From Medicago truncatula (taxonomy: Eukaryota; Streptophyta; Magnoliopsida; Fabales; Fabaceae): a stretch of 64,000 bases of DNA. The stretch is taken from positions 48,757,762 through 48,821,761 of the forward strand of contig NC_053042.1 of the NCBI RefSeq assembly GCF_003473485.1, written 5' to 3'. Made by a program: the position numbers and the translations under genes. Under the pieces are notes generated by a model. The model was not told the origin of the DNA. It was given only the letters and a program-made list of their open reading frames with translations, and did not search any database. Shown here one piece after another: positions 46,801 to 57,976 of the stretch (within the stretch, counting starts at the first letter, position 1; every line of letters begins with the position of its first letter).

Positions 46801-46925
46801 TTAAGGGACGTGAAGGCTCTGTAATGCCTTCAGATGATAAAGTGTTTGATATGTATGGGTTTAATGGACCACCACCACCAGGCTATCTAGATTTCGATAC
46901 ACTCAGACAAATGAATATGTTGTAG
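40868..46925 (+). CDS. MTB: m6A methyltransferase subunit MTB (METTL14 homologue)
   Basis: RNA-binding partner of MTA in the nuclear complex that writes N6-methyladenosine on mRNA. Six exons: 40868-43093, 43181-43264, 43409-43513, 43642-43750, 45756-45907, 46488-46925, giving 1,037 residues. The first 690 or so are a long charged, Lys/Arg/Glu/Ser-rich region that becomes Gly-rich (GRGRGQRG) and then Pro/Met-rich, as in plant MTB. The MT-A70 fold follows: DPPWEEY at about 711, [43 protein letters not shown] and [10 protein letters not shown]. The C-terminal tail is Gln/Pro-rich. ATG 40868 starts [15 protein letters not shown]. An upstream in-frame ATG at 40811 exists, but its residues look like leader sequence. 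Intron 4 is 2 kb and holds a G20 run and internal duplications. Confidence 0.96.
44050..45540. repeat. Duplicated segments in MTB intron 4
   Basis: 'gatagct(c/t)ctatg(c/t)aac' followed by 'ttaatatcaaaca(a/g)taact' and 'aaaaacataatt' occurs at about 44050-44115 and 44847-44905. 'gaaattagata' with 'agctcac(c/t)tcaagcaact' and 'aggca(c/a)ttttttca' occurs at about 45319-45390 and 45459-45530. The intron therefore grew partly by local duplication. Confidence 0.75.
45602..45621 (+). repeat. G20 homopolymer in MTB intron 4
   Basis: Twenty consecutive G in an AT-rich intron, 135 bp before the exon-5 acceptor region. Such runs are rare in plant introns and can also be a sequencing weak point. Confidence 0.9.
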
Positions 46926-48185
46926 CATAACTTTCAGGATAAAGTTGCGTTATGTTTTGTATAATTTTTTTCCCTGCTAATATAAATGGGAAGAATATTA
47001 TTCGCAAAATGTCTGTTCATTCTTTTGGTAGCGCCTGCGATTAAGTTTTGTTGGAAATAAAATTAAGCGTTGGATTACTGTAAAATTGGTTACATTGTGT
47101 ATTATGTTATCAAATTGAAGCGATATAAGTTTTTAATTCACATGCTTTACGTGAATAAGAAAGAGAGAAATGGTAGGCTAGTAACCAATCTTGTTCCTTT
47201 ACGGAGTACAAACAAACTAACCAAACGGATCAATTAGTTAAACAAATATAAACATTGTTCAAGTCAAATACTGTATGAATAATTTCAATTTGTGGAATAT
47301 GATTTGATTTGTTTATTGAATAGTTTTAATTCAAGGTTTTGGGGTACAAGACGGTAAATTGAACACTATTTTACTATAAAGAATGGCTTAGTTTAAAAAA
47401 CAATATGCTATTAACGAAATCAAATATTTTTTGTATCAAAATTAAACTTAAAACGAGGGTTAAAATAAAGTTCTTGAAAATTTATAATTTTTGTATGTAA
47501 TAATTATTTCTTTTTCATTTAAGAAATGTTATTTCAACATCATTTTGCAACAACTTTTGAATTCACATTTGTGTTGATGTAGTTCACATTTGTGTTAACG
47601 CAGTTCAATGGATATATCATTGTGTAAACTTTATATCAAGATTGAATAACACATTAACCACATATTTGAACATTATTGACCACAATTTCGGATGTTCCAA
47701 CTACATGTAGATTTTAATACTTTTTTTTTTTTTTTTGTGAAGGAAATGTAGATTTGAATACTTAAAAATCAAAGTTAATCACATTTAATTGTGGTTAATA
47801 AAATTCAATTATTTTGTTAATAAATTGTAAGACTTGATATACTTCTATTAACAAATCTAACACTTTATTAACCACATTTGTGAACAGTACATTTTAAAAT
47901 TTGTCGAATTTTGTAGTCCTATATCTTCAAATGACAATTCTATTTTTTTATTTTTTTTTATGGTTTTATCGTCGTTATAGTGAAGGAAGAGAGAGGGAGG
48001 ATGCTCAGCTTTGAACAAGTGATTAAACTACAATAGATTCATAAGCACACTACATGTTAATAGTTTTCTTCTTTACTTTTTACACAACTCAAGTGACTCG
48101 GAGGCAACAAAATTGATTACACTATCCGGTAGTTGCCCACATTCCGGGTGATGAACTGATAATTGGGCAAGTTTCTTCGTAGTTC
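46926..48185. other. Convergent intergenic region MTB / HCF106
   Basis: It holds the two 3' ends. 'ttcacatttgtgtt' is repeated at about 47561 and 47583. Nothing else is recognised. Confidence 0.5.
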
Positions 48186-51100
48186 TTATGAATCCAAAGG
48201 TAAGGATTCACTTTCTGGCTTCTGAGGTGGTGGCACAGTTGCAGCTATTTCATTAGCTGCATACCAAATTATGCTTAAAGTAAGGTGAAGTTAAAGTCGA
48301 ATGGAATGAGTGAGAAAAAAAGAGAGAGAAAGTGCTATAAAAAAGACAAACCAGGAGGCTGGATTGGCCGTTCACTTTTGTCTTCTTCAGGAGGGGGTGT
48401 TTGCTCCTGCTGTTGTGCGGCAGCTGCCTTTAGTTGCTCTTCTGTAATCTTAAGATAATCCTCAGAGCTGTATGCTCTACTTGGATCTGCCTTCCCATCT
48501 ACATTGTTATAGATATAATCATCATATTCATGTTTTTGACATCAAACATGATTGGCAATTTGATGGGAAAAATGCTCTCATGTTGCAATATCCTCCTCCT
48601 TAAATGCATATTTCACCCATTACTTTGTTTTAAACCCCACCCCCCACCACCCCACCCATTACTTTGTTTTTAAACTAAACCCTTACACTAAGGCAGAAAT
48701 AATTGTCATGTTTCAACCATGCAGGTGATATGGCCAATCGAGATGAAGTGCTTAATTGATAAGATGTACATGTTGTAACACTTATCTTCAAACTCTTCAT
48801 GTTTGTGGGATTGTTGCCTATGCTGCTACATCTGGTTTTAGGAACTTTTTTTGGGGAAAATAAGTATTGGATTTGAAAGAAGGAACGCAAACTATTTATG
48901 AACAAGGAAATGGTGATAGTTCACTTTCTAGGACAAATGAGAATTTTGCATCCAACAAGTGTCTATGGGTCATCAACTTGGTTCTTTATATTATACAAGT
49001 TATTCCTAAAGCTAGAAGTACATAAATCGCATGATTTAACGATACCACAACGATAAACAAACCTCTTTCCACTAGGTAGGATGGACTATATGGATTATTA
49101 GATGACATCTGTGTGTGTATACTAATTTTCCTTTGTCTCTGGCTCTAATTATTCTACTATCCTCCATCTGGTCAACCCTCCATCTTTTCTACGATAGAAG
49201 CTATCCCAATTTTTGTCTAATAATTAAATTCTTAATTCAATCTTGTCTTGCATAACCATTTGTTTATTGTAACGTTCTATCTCTATGATACCAATTTATT
49301 TAGCTATTAAAAATATCATTCTAGAAGTAAGCGGAAGTTTCATTTGTTATTCAGTGATTTATTTTTTAGTTCTTGCAAACTATAGATTGTGCTTACATAT
49401 GGCAAAATAAAAGTAAGGCGGAGCACACATCATATATGAAACAAATGATCAGAAATTTCAGCACAAGAAAATCTTTAAGTTCACAAATATAGGAATACAT
49501 TAGAGCACATGTGGCAATTCAGTTCATTGGACTCTTGTAGCATGTCCTCATTTTTATCATGTTCTATTTGATGAATTTTTATGAGAAAGTAAAATATATA
49601 TTTAAAAAAAATGAAACACCTCAATAAACCATATCATATGGCAATTGATAGAAGTTGAGCTTGATGAATTTACTGGTTTAAAAGACAAACAACGAACTTC
49701 AATGATAACTTGGAAATCTAATAATGGAAGGTAAATACAAGATAAATCACTAATGAATGCAATTTAGGTAGACCAAATTATAGTAAATCTCTTGAAGGGG
49801 ATCTTTGGCGTAAAAATTAGAGTTGCTTATATGACTGACGAACCAGGATTTGCTGCTGTAGTGAAACAACACAGTTTTCAATTATAACCATTGGATCTTT
49901 ATTGGATGGTACTGTTATAACTTTGTCCAACCATCCAATGGTGAGATAAAAACTGTGTTGCTTTTTACAGCACCAAATCCATTTTCATGACGGGGAGGTC
50001 ATATATTCCCACAACAATCAGGTTCTCTAGTTTTTTTTCTTTGTTTTTTTTTTTTCCTTTCAATATGTATATTCCATTTTCTTGCTCCTAGCAAATACTA
50101 AAATCGTCTTCAACAGCTGATATGTTAGCTTACAACTACAGATGATTGTTTTGTAGCTATATTAATTTGATAGCAATTGTAGTATGCATAAGATGGGAAA
50201 ATAACATGCATATGATTGTGTTGCAATATTTATTGATAGAATGCATATGAGGAAAAATAACCCATTCATATTTCATATTCTAAACTACCCAGCAAATAAA
50301 TATAAAATAGATGCTGGATAACTCACTAGGGTCAACAGCAGTCTGAGAACCATTGGTACTATCGGTGGATGGTGGAGCTGATGTGGTGTTGCGAACATTG
50401 GAAGAGTACGTGTTCTGAGTTGGGTTTGAAATGTCATCAAGACCAATCTCCCGTTCAAGGGTACTCTTAAATTCCCTTGAAACGTCCTAAAAGAGCAAAC
50501 ATGGCAAGTAGCTAAATCAAAGAATCAATCGAGTGGCATTGGCACAACAAATTTAATCTACACTCTGGAGAGTTTTTTAAACTAACCTGGATCTCTCTAA
50601 TGGTGGGTTGAAATTCACGCAATGTTTTTCCCAGATTCCGAGCAACCTGCATTCAATTAATCGGCAAAAAACCAAGGGGTTATCAAAAAGGTAAGCTAGA
50701 AAAATGATTACCACCATCACCAATAACAACAAACAAGCCTTATCCCACTAAGTGAGATCGGCACCATCACCAAAAGCAACAACGATTATTTTGTAAATAA
50801 TGTATCTAATAAGCCTCAAAGGGACTCTAGTGAACTCTATTCCAACAATCTAAAGTTAATCTCATTCAAAAATAATCATTGAAGAATGCAAGACAATTAT
50901 TTATACCCAAAAAGACGGGATAGCTTTCACAGCAACCGGCAATGCATTATCTTCCACTGTTTCATGTAAATTAGACTATTCTGTAAAATGTATAGAGGGA
51001 GCCTTATCCTTTCCCTTAAATAAAGTCAAAAAAAACAAAGATATACAAATATGTTCGGCAAGCTAAGTATCATGAATGATGGAATCACAAAACATGGGAA

Positions 51101-53394
51101 AAATCATCGTCCCAACAGTATTATTATACATTTGGTATCATGAATGAAGGAATCTCAGAACTTGGGAAAAATCATCATCTACAATAGTATTATAATACAT
51201 TGCTCAACTATTCTACTCATGTGAACCCCTTTCAAACTTATTTGTAGCATTGACATTTTATTCAATTGGTAAGGAACCGCACATGGTTCACAGATAGCCG
51301 AGTTATTAACTTCATGTCCACTGTATGAATATACGTATTCACTTTGATGAACAACATTTAAAAAAAAAAAACATGGTATTACTTGAAAGTAAAAACATGA
51401 AAGTAAAAACTTTTGGGCTATCTGCATCCAAGAACACATGGTATTACTGTTTTCAACAAAGATTTAAATTAAGTATATCTATCTCTGATCAATTCATCTT
51501 AGTAACGGTTAAGATGGGGGGAAAGAAAATGTAAAAAACCAAGATAGAGCAGGTTTAATCATGAATTTATCTGTTGATTAGTGGTAACAAGAGAAAATAT
51601 GAACTATGAAGCAGTTCAATTCGAATAAAAAATGAAAAATGTTAATTTTCAAGCAGATTGGTACATATTACAGGTATCCATTAGCATCTGGGTATTATTT
51701 GGCTTCTTGGAGGTTTTGCTTTTTATTAAAGAATCGCAAACCACAAACATAGTCAATATTCACAATGAAAATCTGAATAAAATTACTAATTTATTATTTC
51801 TTTAGCATAAGAATGCAACATTGATACACAAACAAGCTGTAAGAAAAATAAAAGCTCTTTATATCAATGTTCATTGAAGGTAGGTAATGACAATTGATAA
51901 GCCAAAGGAAACTTCTTTCGAACGTTTCACCAATTGTTAATGTTTTGTCAGTTGGAAGTTTACACAATCTAGGACTGTTAGCCTTTCTAATGTCAATAAC
52001 ATGTAAAATCACGAGCCTTATAGACATCCTTTCCTTCTCTTGCAAAGTAGACAGAGCAAGTTGTCAAGAGTGTTTGAGATAAAATCATAAAACCATCCTT
52101 GCTGTTAGATATTATTGGATATTAATTAGAATTGGTTGAATATTGTTCAAGGTAGTTAGAAGTTAGTTGTCATTAGTTATTAGTTGGTATATTAATTGCC
52201 TTAGGATCGCTATATAAAGTGATCATAATTCATTTGATAGTATCAAGTAGATTACAAATGAATGTATGATCCCTTTCTATAGTGATCCTAAGGCAGCTCA
52301 TATCACCAACTAGCAACTAATCACAAGTAACTTCTAACTACTTCAAACAGTGTTCAACTAATTCTAATTAATATCCAATTATACCTAACACCTGGACCTT
52401 TCCTAGCTGCTTAAAATGCTACAAGACTGGCTCCTTGACTAAGAGTCTGTTTGTATTGACTTAAATGAGCTTATCACCTAACATAAGTGCTTGCGAGACT
52501 GTTTGAGAGAGCTTAGGGAAACAACTTTTGATATGTCTTTCGTTCAAAAAAAAAAAAAAAAAACTTTTGACATGTCTAAGTTTATTTCAACTTATTTTGA
52601 TAAGTTCCTCAGGATAGCTTACGAAAACAACTTACTGCTTGCATGAAGACAATTGAACTTTATTCTATCTTTTGTTATAAAAATAGCTTCTAAATAAGCA
52701 CTTATATGCTCAATTAAGTTGTTTATCCAAACACAACCTATGTACCGAACCACATGAATCAGAAAGTGATAAAAAAAAAAAATTAAGCTTTAAAATCACT
52801 GATTCCTTAACAAAGTGAAATAGTATGCATTAACAGAATATGAAGTCATCAAATATTCTTAAACTTATCATGATAAGTATAGTTTATGCAATCTAATCTG
52901 AATTACTACATAGGGAAGTACATTTCAAATTGTTAAAAACAAAGAGAAGAATGAAACTGACCTCAGCAAGACCTTTAGGACCAAAAACCAACAAAGCAAC
53001 AACCCCAATTACAAGAGCTTCAGGGGCACCAACCCCAAAGAGAGACGCATAAACCACGTTACCCTTACACCGACCCTTTCTATCTACAAAATGAGTAAAT
53101 TGTATTGTATAGTAAAATATAATTCTTGAAAAACAAAACCCAAAAGAGATGATAAAAGTTGAATGCTAAAATTATACCTATAATATGAAAAAATGGTTTT
53201 TTGGGCTTGATAGAGAAACCCAGATTCTTCAAACCATTCCAAGGAGAGAAAAGACGGTGACCCAATGAATGGAGATAAAAATGTTGGGTTTTTGAATATG
53301 AACTAGTAGTGGTGGAGAGTGACATTGAACATGTTCCTCCTAGTTTAGGACATAATAACATGGTTGAACTAGAAGAAGCAATTGCTGTTAGCAT
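48186..53394 (-). CDS. HCF106: Thylakoid Tat translocase subunit HCF106 (TatB-type)
   Basis: Part of the receptor complex, with cpTatC, that brings folded twin-arginine proteins across the thylakoid membrane using the proton gradient. Six exons in transcript order: 53394-53178, 53083-52962, 50646-50587, 50486-50327, 48498-48352, 48256-48186, 258 residues. The first 80 or so residues are Ser/Thr-rich and act as a plastid transit peptide. Then comes the Tat membrane helix GAPEALVIGVVALLVFGPKG (91-110) with the conserved Glu at 94 and the FGP hinge (106-108). The amphipathic helix ARNLGKTLREFQPTIREIQD follows, then REFKSTLEREIGLDD, and a Gln/Pro-rich stromal tail ending at S258. The length of the helix and tail favours HCF106 over Tha4. 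Introns 2 (2.3 kb) and 4 (1.8 kb) are large, and intron 2 holds two MITE-like repeats. Confidence 0.96.
52103..52390. mobile_element. Palindromic MITE in HCF106 intron 2
   Basis: 288 bp starting TGTTAGATATTATTGGATAT and ending with the inverse of TGTTAGGTATAATTGGATAT. The inverted arms extend more than 100 bp ('taattagaatt(g/a)gttgaa', 'agtagttagaagtta', 'ccttaggatc'). The centre is short. No coding capacity and no clear target duplication. Confidence 0.8.
52441..52738. mobile_element. hAT-like MITE in HCF106 intron 2
   Basis: Diverged inverted ends (AGAGTCTGTTTG and the inverse of AGGTTGTGTTTGGATAAAC) with an interior of TAAGC / GCTTA words, the same style as 27372-27568. An A16-18 run near 52545-52562 interrupts it. 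Old copy. Confidence 0.55.
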
Positions 53395-53698
53395 TTTGAT
53401 GTATTGAATGATGTTTGGATTGATATTTGATGTTGCTGTTGCTTTGGCCCTCGAATCCTATCTCTAAGAATCTAATGGCTAAAGCAAATCTCTTCCCAGA
53501 AATTCACTTTGGTCTTAAATAAAATGATGTGACATGGCAGGATTAAATTGATTACGTAGATTGATTGTGGTTATAAAATTATTTATGTATGTGTTGAAGA
53601 GTAAATTTAAGATTAAAAATCAATTGTAAAGTCAATGAGAGATGTTATAGTCAGAAACAAAATCAAATGTAAAAAGTTTGTACACTATTTTTTTAAAC
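53395..53698. other. Upstream region of HCF106 (start of divergent HCF106 / PUF spacer)
   Basis: Contains the 5' UTR and promoter of HCF106 (minus). No discrete motif is claimed. The spacer between the two divergent genes is about 1.2 kb, including a SINE and a T-run of about 30 at 54427-54456. Confidence 0.5.
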
Positions 53699-53709
53699 AT
53701 AAATTGGTT

Positions 53710-53792
53710 TTTCTTTTTGATGGTCAGGATTTGAATCTGAACCTCGCATATAATATGCATTATTGTTCATAGTTAAGCTCATTTTGACAAAG
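53710..53792 (-). mobile_element. Degenerate tRNA-derived SINE
   Basis: Same family as 22233-22316: GAGCTTAAC head, ATGCATATTATATGCGAGGTT middle decayed by a few changes, and a T-rich end on the plus strand. Direct repeats ATAAATTGGTT (53699-53709) and ATAAATTAGTT (53793-53803) bracket it, matching at 10 of 11 positions. Confidence 0.75.
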
Positions 53793-54423
53793 ATAAATTA
53801 GTTCAATGATGTTGAATGATGCGACTATGCTCAAATAATTTTATTTATGTTTATATCTATGTAAGACTTTCTCTATCTATAATATTTTTATATTATATTT
53901 CTCTAAATAATTGCTTTTTTAAATAGATATAAACATAAATAAAAATATATTTTAGATTCCTATTTTTTTTAAATCAAATTCAATTTTATAAACTATATGC
54001 TTTTTTATTCTTCTTTTCTTGACTAGATTTTTTTTTACAAGTTCTTTTCTTGACTCAATTGTTACGGTATCTTTTTATTTTTTGAGGCAATTTTTTTTAC
54101 TGTGTCGAAATGTCTATGAAATCAACTTGAAAATATTTGAAATTTTTATTTTTGAAAAACCTTCTTTTCTTGACTCAAATTGTTTCCATATCTTTTTTAT
54201 TTTTTGAAGCAATTTCATGCCTAAAAAAAACTTATCAAAGAGTTAAATGAAATAATAACCTTATAAAAACAAATTGTGGAGTCAATCTTTTCTGGAAAAA
54301 ACACTTTGCAGTCAACCTTTTTTTTTTGGTCAAAAGTGGAGTCAATCTTCTATTCAAATAAATATGGAAACATTACAGTTTTTATGAATTTAAGTATATG
54401 AGTCAATCTATAAAAGAATATTG

Positions 54424-54456
<33 letters not shown>

Positions 54457-54608
54457 TTTTATGTTTAAGAATATGTCTTTCAATTGTTCTCTATTTATGT
54501 TATAACTATTTTGTTGTATTTCTCCCAATCCTTAAGTGTCTTGTTAATTACCAGGGTGGGAAAGTCACCAACAAAGTTTCTTATTCTTTTGATCCCTTTT
54601 CCCTCATT

Positions 54609-56914
54609 ATGGAGGAACCTTGGCTTCCTCTTCAACCATCTTTCCATGAAGTTTTTCAACCTTATACCAATAATGTTCAAGATGTGAGAACCTTCTTTGG
54701 TTCTAATATTCAGCATCACCGTGACAATTATGAATATGGTTTTATAAATAACGCTTCTATGATAGAAGACATTAACACCGTAATGGGAGGTCTTTCTTTG
54801 TCGTATAATAATAACAATCGTAGAGAAACCGGCAGTACTAATCATACTTATATTGACAATCACCCTTCAATGATGATGAGAGAGTTGGTACTTTCAATGG
54901 CAATGGATTGGCGTGGATGTCAATATCTGCAGGCGAAGATCGAGAAGGGCAACCCGGCAGATGTTGAGTTTATCCTCTCAATCGTGAAGGATCATGTACA
55001 CCAGCTAATGACACACAACAACAACTACTTGATTAAAAAGATTTTTCAAGCAAGGAGTGGTGTCACCCCGGAGCAGATGGAATCTATTGTTTTATCGATT
55101 ATCTCGGATGATCAAAAGCTGAAACATGTGTGCATGGACAATCGCGGGTATGTTGTCACCATAAGGTTTTAAATTGTGTGGTCATGATATTTGATGCTCT
55201 AGTTTTTATTATCAAGAACATAAGGTGCAGAATATATATGTCGAAATTCGGTGTTAAATCTAAAACTTTATGATAAGTGTTTAATCTGATAATATTGTTA
55301 CCTCTTCATGAATTAAGTCTACAAAATGTCATAGTAACATACGAACTCAACGTATCATGTCCACTATCATATATTAGTAACATGCCTAAGACTTTAAAAT
55401 TATATATATGTACATGGTAACATTAAAAATACCATAGATTAAATTTGTGTAAATCTATTTTTCTTGCTGCAGAACAAGGGTTATGCAGAACATGCTAAAG
55501 AATATCAAACTCTCATTCACGACATATAATGTAGTTGTGTGTACAATGCATCGTATCACTCTTGCATTGGTGAAAAGTTTTAATGGTGGTTATGTCATTC
55601 TGCAGTGCCTGAAGTTTTTTCAGTCCGAACACAAAAGAGTAATTAATGCTACGTCTCAAACTTGTTTTGTTTTCCTTTCAATTATATAGTTCTTGTAAGC
55701 TTAGCTCAGTTCGTGGGAACAATACATAAGCAAGGTCCGGGGTTAAAAAATAAATAATTTTTTCATTCAATTAATCGAAGAACTATCTTTCAGGTTATTT
55801 TGGATCAAGTAGCAAGAAATTGTGTAGATATTACAACCGACAAAATTGGATGTTCGATTATTCAAAAATGCCTTAGCCTTGTTGAGGGAAGTGTCAAAAG
55901 CTTGCTAGTCACAGAAATTATCTCAAATGCTATGATTCTAGCAGAAGATCCATATGGGTTTAATTCTACACTCTTGAACTGATAGTTACATTTTATTTTT
56001 TATTTTTGCATTCCACATTTGAAAGTGTATTGATATGATATCTCACATACTTTACACTTGCTTAAACAGTTAAACTTACTAGTAATTATTTATGTTACAA
56101 ATTTCACATAGACTAAGAAACGTGCTACCTTAAACTTAATCTTAATATAAGAGGTTCAACTTAATATTAATCATAATCTTAATAGAAGATCATTGCCTTA
56201 AGTTTAAGCAAGTTTAAAAAAATTGTATTAAGACATGATAAGTCATTACTTACCACTGAAAGATTGAGTTTTATTCTCTCTTTCACTAAATAATTATGAA
56301 CACCTTAGGGTTGTTAATTAATGGTGTATAATACGATATCATTCATCATGTGTTTTATAAACTTATGACTTTTAAATTTTAAACGTAGTATATTTATGAG
56401 TTTGAATGTCCCTTCAATTTGAAATTATAATTTGATAATAAATATAATTTTTTCATGTATGAAGAAACTATGTCTTGCAATTTGTAATTACAATGGAGAG
56501 TTCTGCAACAAGGGAAAAGATGATCAAACAGCTTCGCGGCAAATTTGCTAGATTTTCTATGAGCAAGCATAGCAGCAATGTGGTGGAAGATCTATTGAGA
56601 TTTTCCAACGAGAATGATGTTGCTGTTATAGTTGAGGAGATAATGAAAAGTTGTGATTTCTTGAATGTCGTTCAAGATCCCTTTGGAAATTATGTGGCAC
56701 AAAGAGCACTCAAATGCACTAAGGTTTGTGTATTTTGATGTTTTGAAATGTTTGTTTAATCTCTCTTTTGATGGTGATTTAATTATTTCAGGGTCGTCTA
56801 CATAGAGAACTTGCTAAGCTCATTACATCTAATAAGAGAATACTTCAAAGCCATCTTTACGGAAAAAGGGTGTTGACAATGGCCATGACAGAAAGAAGTA
56901 GGTTTGGTGTTTAA
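54609..56914 (+). CDS. PUF-repeat (Pumilio homologue) RNA-binding protein
   Basis: Sequence-specific mRNA 3' UTR binder that usually represses translation or speeds decay. Five exons: 54609-55147, 55473-55638, 55794-55957, 56465-56723, 56792-56914, 416 residues. The N-terminal 90 residues are Asn/His-rich and short for the family. Eight PUF repeats follow, with base-contact cores in order CQYLQ, NYLIK, TRVMQ, GYVIL, CSIIQ, NYVLQ, SNVVE and NYVAQ, then the C-terminal HLYGKRVL helix. The last three repeats match the canonical UGU-binding set; repeats 2 and 4 are non-canonical. The short N terminus resembles the small APUM group (such as APUM9-12), not the large APUM1-6. Intron 2 contains a SINE piece. 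Confidence 0.9.
55689..55747 (+). mobile_element. Truncated tRNA-derived SINE in PUF intron 2
   Basis: GTTCTTGTAAGCTTAGCTCA head (A box) on the plus strand, then AAGGTCCGGGGTT (half of the B box), then A-rich sequence. It is the same family as 22233 and 62703. 'tttcaattat' before and 'ttcaattaat' after may be a worn target duplication. Confidence 0.7.
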
Positions 56915-57976
56915 TGAATCACAACAATTTATTTTATTATCTTTTCATGTGATATGCTGAGAACAATATTCATCAGTTTTGTTACAAGTTTGTTTGGTTT
57001 ATTGTCTAAGACAGGGACAACAACGTGAAAATAATTCTCATCTTGCTTATGAAAATGAATGTTTTGAAAATTGTGTTTCTTTCATAAATAACCTCTTTAA
57101 CTTTTGCATTTATGCAACTTGGAAAATTATGCTACTACGTGTTATGGTAAGGTGGAATATTGTATGGATTCATGTAAATATTATAAAGTTAGATCAACGT
57201 TGAATTCCTTGAACTTTAACATTGTTTCTTTCTGTCCAAAAAAATAAACATGATTTCCAACACATATTGTAGCAATTTACGGCAAAGTGTCAAAGGTCAA
57301 AGTAAAAAAGAAAAGAATACGTTGAGGAATAAATTTTGTCATCTATTGTAGTCCTACTCGACTCGAGAGATTAGTCTCTTCAGTTACACTCGATACCCGA
57401 TTCAACCCAAAATAAATAAATTGTGTTTTTTAATACTTTCTTTATTTGAAAATCGTAATACTAAATTTCTAAATAGAATAATAAATTTAATTTTAGATTA
57501 ACTTCCAAATTAAATTCTCGGTAAGAGTTTTCAAATTTAATTTTTGACTAGGATAATTCTTAATAGGCTTTAGGCAAAAACTCAGTTATATATATCTTAT
57601 TATTTATTCGTCAGAAAACCAGTATTACTCTTTTTCAAATTGCGTATGTGGAGATGAGCACTATAGTATCTCATTCAGACTCTACACATTGTTGTCCCTA
57701 AACAAACAGATACTAGGTCACACAAGTCATCGTAATAATCATTAGTCCTCAATTTGCACAAAAATCAAGCATGGTTACCTTTGCAATTACTCCTACTAGT
57801 ATAAAAAACATCAAGGAAAAGAACCTAGAGAGAATAATGCTGATAGAATGTATGAAATAACAGGGCAATAAATCGGCAGTCAGTCGTACTACGAAGGTAG
57901 TATGCATGTACCAAATGAAGTCAAGGTCCTATACAAGCGCTAGTTCCGATGCAATCCAAACGTTCATAAAATCACA
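56915..57976. other. Convergent spacer PUF / GPN1
   Basis: The two 3' flanks. I see no further gene or repeat. Confidence 0.5.

Noticed and set aside
54427-54456. Long T-run before the PUF gene as a retrotransposon poly(A) tail
   Set aside because: No element body or target duplication is visible beside it.
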